64,000 bases of DNA, taken from assembly GCA_963920705.1 (NCBI GenBank), contig OY987239.1:6377871-6441870 (forward strand). The letters run 5' to 3'. The DNA comes from Odiellus spinosus. Its lineage: Eukaryota; Arthropoda; Arachnida; Opiliones; Phalangiidae. Shown one piece after another: positions 34,137 through 44,100 of the stretch. Under the pieces are notes generated by a model that saw only the letters and a program-made list of their open reading frames with translations, searched no databases and was not told where the DNA came from. How positions within the stretch are numbered: the first letter of the stretch is position 1; each line of letters begins with the position of its first letter. The position numbers and the translations under genes were made by a program.

Positions 34137-34879
34137 AACAAGTTGGGAAACCAAAATATAACCTCCCCGACCCCGACGTTAAGGTAACATAATCTAACCT
34201 AACCCTACCTAAAATTAATGAAAAGAAATGTAGAGTATTGGAAGAGTAGAAGAAACAGCGTGCATTTCAAACACACTTCTCTATTTCCCATCTAGGTTAC
34301 GGAGTATAAGTATTTTCCCTTAACCTCAAGGATTCAGAGATTGCAAAAGAGTGTCCTGCGTTACCCATAATTATATGCAGCAGGTCGTAGACCTCTTAAT
34401 ATACACACCAAATGAAATGTCCTACGTTACCCATAATTATATGCGGCAGGGCGTAGATTTGTTAATAGACACACCAAATAAAATGTTTATTTTCAAATAA
34501 ATATGTAAAATACAAGTATTTGTAATATAAATTAACACTTGAGCATAGGCTATACTGCGTGATTATCTTTGATAATCCACTGATTTGATAAAGACGAAGG
34601 ATTTAGTCTGGGATGGCAAGGAATACAAGGAATTAAAACGACGAAGATACAGTAGCAAGTTCCTCTTGGACAAACCAAGAAATATTCTAGAATAAATGTT
34701 CCGTTTACAACCCATTATCGGTAGATGATTGGCAATTACTTCCGGTACAGTTTTCGTCTGAAATTCTGGTTTTGACGTGCTAATAGAGGACCATTACTGA
34801 TATTTTCATCATACGAGAGATCCCAGTCATTGGAAGAATCCAAGGATGGAGTTGGTCGAGAGGTTATTTTCCAAACCGG
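34137..34879 (-). mobile_element. Repeat J copy 2: coding tail plus 3' region
   Basis: Reverse-complement counterpart of 8410-9108. The in-frame tail contains DWDLSYDENISNGPLLARQ and RRKLYRK before TAA (near 34731). A 64-bp segment around CGTTACCCATAATTATATGC is tandemly duplicated here but single in copy 1. It abuts the Ty3-type element in the same orientation, so it could be that element's own 3' end or a separate remnant. Confidence 0.6.
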
Positions 34880-34937
34880 CTGACGCGTGTTCTACCCGAC
34901 CGAAGCCGGCACGCGCTTTAAATTTCCTTGACTGTCT

Positions 34938-36236
34938 TTAGTCGTGCGATCGATGCCAAAACTGATGACGCGGAAGTTGATTACTGCCGAGTAGTGGCAA
35001 GTCGGATGCGTCAGTTGATCGTTCGCGTTCACCCAGTTGACTAGAGGGGTTGCACTCCGACTCTCTGTGCCCTTGGGCACCGCACGCGTCACACGTGACG
35101 TTTTCTCTCGGACGAATTCCGGTGAGTTCTCGGGGGCTTCCCTTCGCATTTCTAAAATCCGCGGGTACGGCGGACGATCTCGATCGAACAAAAGGAAAAT
35201 TGCGGTGGTTATGGTACGGTTGAAACGGCAGATTCCACCTTCGTGCTATCCTTGGGTTGTGGGGATCGTTCAGATTGTCGTTAGATGGGTCCGCGGTAAC
35301 GGTTTCCTCCCGGATTACTGGCGTCGTGGCGGGAATTTCTTCCTCGACCTCTCGCGGTAAACCGGTAGTTACTGGAACTACGTTGGGTGGCTGGGCTTCT
35401 TCAACAATCTGCGCTTGGATTACTGGCGTCGTGGCGGAAATTTCTTCCTCGACCTCTCGCGGTAAATCCAACGGGCGAGATCCTCTTCTTCGTCTCTCGT
35501 TTCTAGGGGGGGTCACAAACGGATAGTTCGGTCTGAACACTTCCGGGTTGGGATTTCTGTCCACATCATCGACCTCCCAGATCTCGTTGGGGTCAGCCGG
35601 AACCGGGTTCCAAACCTGACTTTCTGGTTGTTGTGGTCTACCCATTTCCCAGGGCCTCGTTTCAAATCGGCGCCAACGTCGTTGCTCCTCCGTTTCTCCA
35701 TCGATAATTTCGTCTTCCGGAGGGGGAATGTTACGAGCTTGTCTTAGTGCTTCTGCGATCTGGAGGACGCGCAAATCTTCCTCGAGATCGGTGAGGGGAG
35801 CTACTCTAGGAATCGGAATTCCTACTGCTATTGTTTTCTTTTTCCATTCCGGATGTAGATGACGAGTACGAGTTATGAGAGAATCGTCTAGAGGGAGTTG
35901 AATCAAATAAAAAGTTAGTTCTGGTTGGCATTTAAAGCAATAGCACGTTGGGACGGTATCCAAGGAGTCTCTGTCTAAACCGACACATTTAACGTGATAC
36001 TCTAATTCGCAGTTATTACATTGTATCCAATCGATCATTGGTTCAATTGAATTGTTTATGATACACTTGGGGGCGGGGCATTCTTCTTCGAGAGTAGAAT
36101 CAAGGTTTTTAGCGCGCTGTTTTTTGTTTACGGTTACGTAGTCTCTTTGCGCGTCTAGGGGGGAGCGGGGCGGTGGCTTCCGCGTGGGAACCGATTTCGC
36201 CTGGATCGCTGAACGATTGATTACTAGAGGGGTCAT
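34938..36236 (-). CDS. Retrotransposon accessory ORF with PHD finger and zinc knuckle
   Basis: 432 residues, in the position downstream of integrase where an envelope or extra gene sits. Residues 53-103 form a C4HC3 PHD-type finger: C53-x4-C58, C73-x2-C76, H81-x2-C84, C100-x2-C103. PHD fingers usually read histone tails, so chromatin targeting is a plausible role (inference). The middle is Pro/Glu/Arg-rich and holds a duplicated PREVEEEI-x-ATTPVI segment. Near residues 382-395 is a CCHC knuckle (CDACGAQGHRESEC), typical of nucleic-acid-binding Gag-like proteins. No signal peptide or membrane segment is seen, so it is not an envelope protein. It overlaps the integrase ORF by about 128 bp in another frame. 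The frame is fully open although gag and pol are broken. A Gag-like or chromatin-targeting role is possible; confidence in the domains is high, in the function low. Confidence 0.8.
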   Translation of the reverse strand: MTPLVINRSAIQAKSVPTRKPPPRSPLDAQRDYVTVNKKQRAKNLDSTLEEECPAPKCIINNSIEPMIDWIQCNNCELEYHVKCVGLDRDSLDTVPTCYCFKCQPELTFYLIQLPLDDSLITRTRHLHPEWKKKTIAVGIPIPRVAPLTDLEEDLRVLQIAEALRQARNIPPPEDEIIDGETEEQRRWRRFETRPWEMGRPQQPESQVWNPVPADPNEIWEVDDVDRNPNPEVFRPNYPFVTPPRNERRRRGSRPLDLPREVEEEISATTPVIQAQIVEEAQPPNVVPVTTGLPREVEEEIPATTPVIREETVTADPSNDNLNDPHNPRIARRWNLPFQPYHNHRNFPFVRSRSSAVPADFRNAKGSPRELTGIRPRENVTCDACGAQGHRESECNPSSQLGERERSTDASDLPLLGSNQLPRHQFWHRSHD

Positions 36237-36813
36237 TGTTTTCGTTATTTAGTTCAATTTCGGGCCATAATCGTTCATGTACTAATTTTATATGGTCCAC
36301 GTGGTAGGAACCTATCGTTTGTTTCGTTTGTATATCCATTAATTCGTACGCCAGGTTGTTGAGTCGGGTTTTAACTAAGTATGGTCCTTCATATTTGGGG
36401 GAAAGTTTATGTGAAGTGTGGCTACTTGCTCGGGATTGAACGTGGGTTCTGACCCAAACCATTTGTCCGATTACGAACTTCTGCTCACGCCTACGAGTAT
36501 CATAATATCTCTTATTTTTCTCGTTGGCGTTCTTAATGTTATTTTTCACGTTTATATAAGCCTGTTTAAGTTCTTTCGTAAACGTGATATCTGGAGGATT
36601 GAGATCATCTTGTTCTTCTAGAGGGGGATCGCCGGGTAGGCGAATTTCGCGGCCATAGTTGAGGAAATTGGGGGTGTACCCTGTACTATCATTTGGGGAA
36701 CTATTCATTGCAAGTATAACTAGGGGGAGATGCCTATCCCAACTTCTATGATCCATGCCAATACAGGTGGCTAATAATCGGCCAACAACTTGATTATAAC
36801 GCCCCACATTCAT
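36109..36813 (-). pseudogene. Integrase C-terminal region (pol remnant)
   Basis: Begins within the integrase core just after the catalytic part: GRYNQVVGRLLATCIGM, then DRHLPLVILAMNSS and GYTPNFLNYGRE, which are typical of Ty3-type integrases. It continues to an SH3-like C-terminal domain with the GPYLV motif (SPKYEGPYLVKTRLNNLAYEL) and ends in a basic tail (RRAKRLRNRKQK). The zinc-binding HHCC domain and the DDE residues are missing through the upstream deletion. The junction with gag is near 36805-36815. The apparent ATG at 36813 is created at the junction. The 3' end overlaps the PHD ORF. Confidence 0.85.
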
Positions 36814-38470
36814 AACAACTATTTGGTCTAGGGGGTGGAGGATTTACGGTTGGGTTTGGATTTCCCTGGGGTCTTGTGTTCCGACGTTTGGGACAATTAG
36901 AGTAATAATGTGTCGATTCTCGACAGTGGGAACAAAACTGGGTTGACGAGGAATTACCCTGGTAGTTGGGATTCCGATTATTTGTACTATGATTAACATG
37001 ATAATTGTTATTAGGGGGGATCTGAGGGGGATTACTTCCGCCCGGGGGCTTGGTAGCTTGCATTAAATCCATAACCGGGGTTTACTCCGTGACTGTTTGC
37101 AATAATTCGCCTACGGTGGTGCATGGTTTTAGGAGAGACATTGCTTCGCATTCGGGGAGAAGCCCAAGTGTTATGTGTTGCAGACTATCTTTCTCTGAAA
37201 TGTTGTGTGGGAGTTGTGCTATTAAGTTTATCATATCTTCTATATATCTAGAGGGAGTTTCGGTTCTGAGCTGTTTGCGATTCCCTATTGCTCTTAAAAT
37301 CCTGCGGGTGTAACTATCATCTAAAAATTTTGTCTTAAACCTCTTTAAAAATTTATCCCATGTGTCTAAGGTTTTGTGCTCCGTTCTATACCAAGTTCTA
37401 GCCCGCCCATCTAACATAAACTGCATACTACGTAGGACGTCGTCGGGGCTCCCGTTCCCGGCTCTAGCGTACTCTTCTATATCAGTTAAAAAATTGAGGG
37501 GATTCTCCTTCTCAGTCCCACAATAGCGGAAGGGGGGAACTTTTACGGGGCGAAAAGAGTTACGGTTTCCCTCTGTGCTTATTCTCTCTCTCGGTGAAAC
37601 GGGTTATAATTCGTAGTGGTTTCTTCGGGGGGACTAGGGGTGTCTAGCGGGAGATTCCAACTTGATAGAGGGGGTTTCTCATGACTAGGGGTTCGGTTAC
37701 GCCTAAACAAGTCTTCGGGGGTGTCCTCATATCTACCTCCTCCCGGATTATTTGATGCCAGATTAACGGTGGTTTTCTGATTAGCTAAGTCATATAAACT
37801 TTGGCGTACTTCATTCATTTGGCTTAATATGATATTTTATCTTCGCTTGCACTCGTTCGCTAATTCTGATATCGCCGCGGCCTGGGAACTATCCCTACTC
37901 GGTTCCTCAACAAATTTTACACGGGTCTCGGAATTTCCCGGATGAGGGGTGGAAGTGAGGGGATCTATCTTTTGTACCGCTTGGCTCAACTGGTTTGCTA
38001 GGGGGGAATGAGCATCCCGAACTGTTTCGGCAATGCGTAAATGGGTTTCTAGCTCGTTTGCCTTGTTTTTACCACTACCATTGGATTCTATTTTCTCCTC
38101 GAGTCTATTAATGGCCCCTGCTACCATGGCTAACTGTGGGATGTCCCTCTGGTGGTCTTCTATCGGGGGGGGGGGGAAATCTCATAGATTCTAATTGTTG
38201 AACCAACATTGTCTGATTATCTCGTAAAAGATCAGCTAAAAACAGTAGGTCCTCTCTTGGTAGGCTATTCCCCTCTGTCTTTCCTCTCCCTTGACCTAAG
38301 TTACCTAAAGATCGCACAAGTTCAGCGCCTTTTCTAGCGGGGATCCAAAACCAAAAGTCTCTGGTGCTCCAACCTAGCCATATGCTAAAGCCCATTAAAA
38401 TCGTTAGTCCCATACTCAGTACGGCAACCCTGCCCTCTGACGTCACCAAAAACCCGAATAACTGCTCCAT
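36794..38470 (-). pseudogene. gag of Ty3-type element, interrupted
   Basis: Frames follow each other on the minus strand: 38470-38108 (MEQLFGFLVTSEGRV start, one hydrophobic stretch), 38127-37837, 37818-37579, about 37570-37082 and 37072-36794. The fourth contains the retrotransposon Gag core (WDKFLKRFKTKFLDDSYTRR and ETPSRYIEDMINLIAQLP). A TAA at 37084-37082 separates it, in the same frame, from a Pro/Asn-rich zinc-knuckle region (CSHCRESTHYYSNC, and a second knuckle cut after CYECG). One shift coincides with a G homopolymer near 38166-38176; another near 38493 precedes the first ATG. Some shifts could therefore be sequencing errors. The pieces are described as found. Confidence 0.8.
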
Positions 38471-38917
38471 AGTGTTAGGCTTAGGTACGAACGGGGGGGG
38501 GGGTGAATCGATGTATCAGTAGGGGGTTTGTCTCGGGAATTGGTTTTTCTAAAAGTTTTAAATGAGAACCTAGGAGGGTTGGTAAAATGTCTACCTTCGG
38601 GTTCTCTATCCTAACGACGTAATGGAGGCGGTTATATAGAAAAACGGTATAAAACGTGAAAAATAACGCTATCAATTTGAAACTAATCATTCAGAACCCA
38701 AGTTCAAAATATCAAAATAATAAACACAAAAATAAAATAGGTCGGCAAAAAACATTGCTTTACCGATCCCTCAAAAAATGTGCCAATTGAAAAAAAAATT
38801 CTCCGTCCCTTTTTTTTCTTTTTCTCTTCAAAGGGGTAGTCTAACACACTTGAAATCTAGAGGGGATCAACCGCGAATACGAGAGTGATTGAGCAACCAA
38901 TTACAGTCCTTTCTACA

Positions 38918-38938
38918 CGAATCCTGCCGACTGCGCCA
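38918..38938 (-). promoter_or_regulatory. Retrotransposon primer-binding site (tRNA-Ser type)
   Basis: On the minus strand TGGCGCAGTCGGCAGGAT complements the 3' end of a tRNA that ends in CTGCGCCA. This matches the tRNA-Ser primer class used by 17.6/297-type Ty3 elements in insects (family knowledge). It fixes the inner edge of the expected 5' LTR at 38939. Confidence 0.75.
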
Positions 38939-39973
38939 TTTTATATAAGGGTTTTCCTCGCCGGGTTTCTTAGAGTTCGCTAAATTTTGGTTATCCGGTC
39001 CTTTGTTAGGAAGGAAATGGTGTTTTTTATATTTTTACCGTTTTTAAGTAAAAATAGTTTCTTTTAAAGGGCAGGTGACACATAATACAACAAAAATAGG
39101 CTTATAATACATCTTAATTACCAAAATTAAAAATTTAGAGGGTAGAGTAGGGTGAAATATGTGACGGGGTCACACAATACGTAACGTAGAGTTTCAACTT
39201 ACCAATTTTTAAATTGCTCAGGAAATTCATTATTCAAGAGATGCCCAGAAACTGAGGTCATTATCATCTTACACTTCTCTCGTCCAATTTGATAATCAAA
39301 TTCCTATATTTTGTTATGAAGGGAAAATCCGTCTCTGCAATTGTAATGTCCATTTGACAATATTTCTGATAAATTCTTCGCCGCGTCATTTTTTTCCGCT
39401 ACATTTAATACATTAATCATGGAGCTAGTTAACTTGAAGAATGCCTTGATCATTGAAACAAATGCTGGCTCCCAGCCTGCACGTTGGTATGATTATAGTT
39501 TGAGCTCATCCACCAAACCAAAAAAGAAAAGAAAGAAGAGGCGTAATTCACCACTTATCTACCAGAAACAATTTTTTTAGTGTATATCAAACCTTGACGA
39601 CTTCCCGAAACAGAAAAAAAAAAAAAAATTAAAAAAAAAATATTAAAATAATTTTTTTACATTATTTAATTGATGGGATCCAAACCTAACCTAACCTTCT
39701 TTAGAAACTTCAAAATGAATACGGAAAAAATATAAAAATATTTTTTTTTTTAGCTAAGCCTAACGTTTACAAAAGACTCTGACATTTTTTAGACCAAAAA
39801 TAGTGGTTAGGTCTACTCGGGGCCTATTTTCAATTTTCATTCAATATTCATTCCGTTTGTACTGAGAAAGCGACGCAACGGGGCCAAAGGTTATTTTTTT
39901 AATACGCTTTTTATTAAAGAATGTTCAAATTAAATTAACTAGCTGATCTTTGAGCCAATTAAGAGTGAAACCA
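38939..39973. other. Presumed LTR remnant followed by gene-free DNA
   Basis: The bases just above 38939 should belong to a 5' LTR, but its start cannot be seen. A TGTGAC/GTCACA inverted pair lies near 39160-39173. A short CTAACCTAACC run is near 39685. The block 39755-39825 (AAGCCTAACGTTTAC, TTTAGACCAAAAA) recurs at 48405-48470. Confidence 0.4.
39419..39580 (+). CDS. Hypothetical 53-residue basic ORF
   Basis: ATG at 39419, stop TAG at 39578-39580. The second half is strongly basic (KPKKKRKKRR), resembling a nuclear localisation signal, after a mixed N-terminus that includes NAGSQPARWYDYSL. No family is recognised. It could be the last exon of a nuclear protein or a transposase tail, but no acceptor or upstream exon is evident. 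Because the frame is short and isolated, it may be fortuitous. Confidence 0.2.
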   Translation: MELVNLKNALIIETNAGSQPARWYDYSLSSSTKPKKKRKKRRNSPLIYQKQFF

Positions 39974-40414
39974 TTAAAGGGAGAATGCAACCTAATTACA
40001 AATGATTTTTTATCGATTCCTTATCGTTTAAATAGGCCTAATCCACCGATAAAAAGTTTACAATACAAATATTAAACTAGAAATAAATTTAAAACTTACC
40101 CTGAAAATAGGCTTAGCGGGATTCATGGAGATCCTGAATCGCGACCGTGTAAGGTCTTGCGACCAATGAGCAAAGGCGGGTCGTTCACGCGAGATCTCCA
40201 CGAGACTTACAGTCGCGCGCGATTGGTCGCTAGACCTTACACGCGAGGAAATCAGGACCTCCATGAATCCCGCTAAGCCTATTTTCAGGGTTTTTTTAAA
40301 TTTATTTCTAGTTTAATGTTTGTTTGTAAATATATTCAGTAGTGGATTAGGCCTATTTAAACAATAACGAATCGATAAAAAATCACTTGTTGTTAGGTTG
40401 CATTCTCCCTTTAA
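39974..40414. mobile_element. Family G element, complete, 441 bp
   Basis: Ends TTAAAGGGAGAATGCAACC and GGTTGCATTCTCCCTTTAA are inverted copies. The whole element is semi-palindromic: CCTTATCGTTTAAATAGGCC against GGCCTATTTAAACAATAACG, and CGACCAATGAGC against GCGATTGGTCGC. TTAA at both outer edges suggests a TTAA target duplication as in piggyBac or Kolobok elements (inference). Partial copies are at 13554, 15134-17565 and 62945-63340. Confidence 0.88.
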
Positions 40415-40687
40415 GATAAAAATGAATTTAAATAACCAAGGGTTGGATTAATTAAGGGATTAAAATCTGCGGAAGATTGTAAATAAAGACGAAAGGTTTA
40501 AAAATAATGATCTAAATATTTATTTACATTGTTCCTAAATAATAAGAATTGAAGGAAACGGTCGTACTTAAGGAACAAATCGTGATGGAAATGGATTTCA
40601 AGGATTTCAAAATAATCAGACATGAGTTTGCCCTGTTTTTATTATACAAATCTAACGCTGTTTGTTTCTTGATTTTGTCTTTTTCAG

Positions 40688-40877
40688 TTTCAAACAATCT
40701 TAAATTCCGATTTTGCAATCACAATGCCATATACACGTCCTTGTTGCCATCAATCCGTACGAAGACCTTACAATTTAAAATACGGACACGATTATGGCGT
40801 ACAGAGGTCAAGCTATGAGAGATCTCGATCCTCGTATCTTTGCTGTGGCCCGAAGAAGCCTATACTCAAATGGAAAG
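40688..40877 (+). pseudogene. Class V myosin motor-domain exon, degenerate
   Basis: Between an acceptor (TTTTTCAG, ending 40687) and a donor (GTAAGT from 40878), three successive frames give conserved myosin V motor residues. The first is NNLKFRFCNHNAIYT, the second VLVAINPYEDL followed by MAYRGQAMRDLDPRIFAVA, the third EEAYTQMER. The segment precedes the P-loop exon in normal myosins. Defects are a small deletion after AIYT, an in-frame TAA at 40776-40778 where Tyr is expected, and an extra C at 40851. Since splice sites survive, it is a genomic fragment rather than a retrocopy. No neighbouring myosin exons are seen; the strand is convergent with Zwilch. Sequencing error could explain the indels but less easily the stop. 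Confidence 0.82.
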
Positions 40878-41124
40878 GTAAGTCTATCTAATTACTTATC
40901 GCTTATAGGAAGTGATTTTAATTTGTCTTTTTTACCTACTTTGGTTCATTCTGATTAATTAGCGACTGTTTTTCAAATGTGTGGGATTGGAAAATGGTTT
41001 CTACATTGCTAGAACCTCCTTGCAAAAAACCCAAAAAATGACGATGTTTAAAGAAATGTTAAATACAAAGTTTTCAAAAATGTTAAATACAAAAATTACA
41101 AAAAATTTTTAATACAAAATACAA

Positions 41125-44100
41125 CTAATGGAATTTAGTTTCTGTTGCTTGACCGATAATACCGTAATATTTTAGCTTATCGAAGGTTTTGGTATCGCCG
41201 TTAGTTTCAAACTTCTCTATTTCGTCGACAGTCGCGACGGTTGTACACCAATTTTCGGGTACAATTCGAGTTTGAGAAAATAGGCAATATTTTTGACACG
41301 AAAATAGTTTCGATTCGGTAATTTTAATGAGTAAACCCCATTTATCGGGATTCGATCTAAAAATAAGTTTAATTTTAGAGAAACATTCAATATTAATTGA
41401 TTATATTGAAGTTTTTAAAGAAACAAAACCTATTTAACGCTGGCAAAATTGCGGAAACCTTTACGGGTAGAAGCAATTCTCCATCCTCGGAGAATTCGTC
41501 TTTCGACGTTTCTTTCAAAATTTCACTGCCGACAATTAAAATAGGCTTGTTTCATTTTTTGATTCTCTATTATTGGTTTAAAGAATAAACTATCGAATAT
41601 TGTACCGAGTACTCGAAACTCGTTTTTAATAAGTGTGAAGGCTTTTTACTCGCCAAGGCTTGGATACTTGAAACTCAAATTAATTAAAAGCCAAGGCTTA
41701 AAAAAGTAAATCTACAAAATATCAAAACTACTTGGCTTTAATAAATAATATCGAGTATCTAACCGATTAAAAACACGATTTAATTATAGAATATGAGAAA
41801 ATCGTTCGTATCGTACTTTAATAGTTAAGCCTTAGCTATAATAAACTACGCCTCGGCTATAATACACTAAGCCTCGGCTATAATACACTAAGCCTCGGCT
41901 ATAATACACTAAGCCTCGGCTATAATACACTAAGCCTCGGCTATAATACACTAAGCCTCGGCTATAATACACTAAGCCTCGGCTATAATACACTAAGCCT
42001 CGGCTATAATACACTAAGCCTCGGCTATAATACACTAAGCCTCGGCTATAATACACTAAGCCTCGGCTATAATACACTAAGCCTCGGCTATAATACACTA
42101 AGCCTCGGCTATAATACACTAAGCCTCGGCTATAATACACTAAGCCTCGGCTATAATACACTAAGCCTCGGCTATAATACACTAAGCCTCGGCTATAATA
42201 CACTAAGCCTCGGCTATAATACACTAAGCCTCGGCTATAATACACTAAGCCTCGGCTATAATACACTAAGCCTCGGCTATAATACACTAAGCCTCGGCTA
42301 TAATACACCTTGGATGAAAAATTTGTTACTGGATATTGCACTCTCAGAATTGTGCGTCTTCAAAATTCTCAATTGCTTGCAGCGTCATCTAGCGTTTTTT
42401 TGCCATTTGGTGTGACAAGCTTTTCTAAAATTTTCCCCTTATTCTTCCCACCCCCTCTAAAATGAGCACGTGGTTTTCGAAATTCAATGCCGCGTGGTTT
42501 TCGACGCCGCGTGGTTTTATTTATCTACAAAAAAGCCTCGAAGACTTATTTATAGTTCAAGATCAACTTCACGAGGTTTTGACTTTGATTAATTATTTAT
42601 TTGAAGTAAGTATTTTTATTATTGATTAGTTATTTATCCAAATTATTAACCTTTTTATTGTTTTAGATATGAGTTTCAATGGTTGGAACCAATTTTTGGG
42701 AATAAACCCGTGTACTGATTCTGATTCATCTGGTATTTTAGTATTATGCATACATAAATTTTAGTTGTTAATTAATTATTGTTATAGATGTTGGTTAATT
42801 AGTTTTTTTTATAGATGAGAATCAAAACTTATCTACTTAAAATGTAACCTAACTAATGTTACTAACCTTTTACATAACGAAATTATTAAAATACCGATTA
42901 CTAAAACAACTGCTCGACGACGAATCACGAAGCATGGAAATTTATAATCCAAGATGGAACCCATCGACAAAGGGGAAGTTAACACACGTGACCTAACGGA
43001 GCAACGTGTGATGACGTAATTTTAGCAGATTGACTTTGGCGCCATCTACTCTTATTCACCGTTATTTCCAAATCTCGCGCATGCGCAGAAAAGCTTGTCA
43101 CACCAAATTGTATGGCCCCCGCCTGGCACCCACCGACTTTTTTTCAAGTTTGAAAGACGTTTGTGGATGCCTTAACGAAGGTACAGTGCAATATCCAGTA
43201 ACAAATTTTTCATCCAAGAATACACTAAGCCTTGGCTAAAATACACTAAGCCTCGGCTAAAATAATAAACTACGCAAGCCTCGATTATAATAAACTACGC
43301 CTCGACTATAATAAACTACACCTCGACTATAATAAACTATGCCTTGGCAATAGTAAATCAAGCCTTGGCGATAATAAATTAAGCCTTTTCTATAACAGGG
43401 TGACCAGGGAAAAAACTTGAAATTTTATAAAAAATAGGAAATTTAAACGCGAATTATACAAGGAAATAGGATTGAAAATTTTAAATTATAGGAAATATAG
43501 GATAAATAACAGCGCATTTATAGGAAAAAATAGGATATCTTTCAATATCCGTTGATTTAACATTTTTACCACATTTTTAATGCTTTTTGATTTTCTTTAA
43601 AATCTTAATCTCTTCTGTTTTTGACTTTATGCCTTTGGTGGAATTTTTTTTATTTAAAGGGTAACTAAAGAGCTTGTTGTGCCTTGCCTTTTTTAAAAGT
43701 ATAACGAAAAAATAGGAAAATATAGGAGAAAACCTACAATTACAGGAATTTATAAGAAGGCATTGAAAATATAGGGAAAAATAGAAAATCTGGTCACCTT
43801 GCTATAATAATAATAATACTCGATACACATTTAAAGTAATTGAAAAAAATCTCTTACCTTGCCAATTTAGTTAGATCAAAATATCCCATCGCCAAACTGT
43901 ATTGAATAAAAACGACCAAATCCAAAGTATAATGAATTTTGAACAAGGAATTGACGCATGAGGCCAAACCGGCCGATGGAGGTTGATAATAACGGTACAA
44001 CGAATCTAGTGGCATTAAATCTTTAAAGAAGAAAAAAAAAAGGATTATTAAAGGGGGGAATTGAATATTACGAGTTTAAATTGCAAATAGTTAAAATACC

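Larger units (their letters stand above)
34880..38938 (-). mobile_element. Ty3-type LTR retrotransposon, internal deletion derivative
   Basis: Minus-strand order: primer-binding site (38938-38918), broken gag (about 38470-36794), then directly the C-terminal part of integrase (36813-36109), then an extra ORF (36236-34938). Protease, reverse transcriptase, RNase H and the integrase catalytic core are absent, so it cannot move on its own. A 5' LTR should lie above 38939 but its outer edge cannot be defined, and no matching 3' LTR was recognised. Many TAGAGGGG-type runs reflect Pro-rich coding. Confidence 0.85.

Noticed and set aside
34892..35701. Plus-strand and short minus-strand frames across the PHD ORF
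   Set aside because: Shadow frames of the GC-richer retrotransposon ORF at 34938-36236.
38918..38938. A tRNA gene end
   Set aside because: Only the 3' 20 or so bases match; no tRNA body follows, and the position before gag fits a primer-binding site.
39060..39180. 5' LTR start of the Ty3-type element at a TGTGAC motif
   Set aside because: No second LTR copy was found to confirm the boundary, so it is not called.
41832..42341. 169-codon Tyr-rich protein (VYYSRGL repeats)
   Set aside because: Read-through of the 21-bp intronic array.
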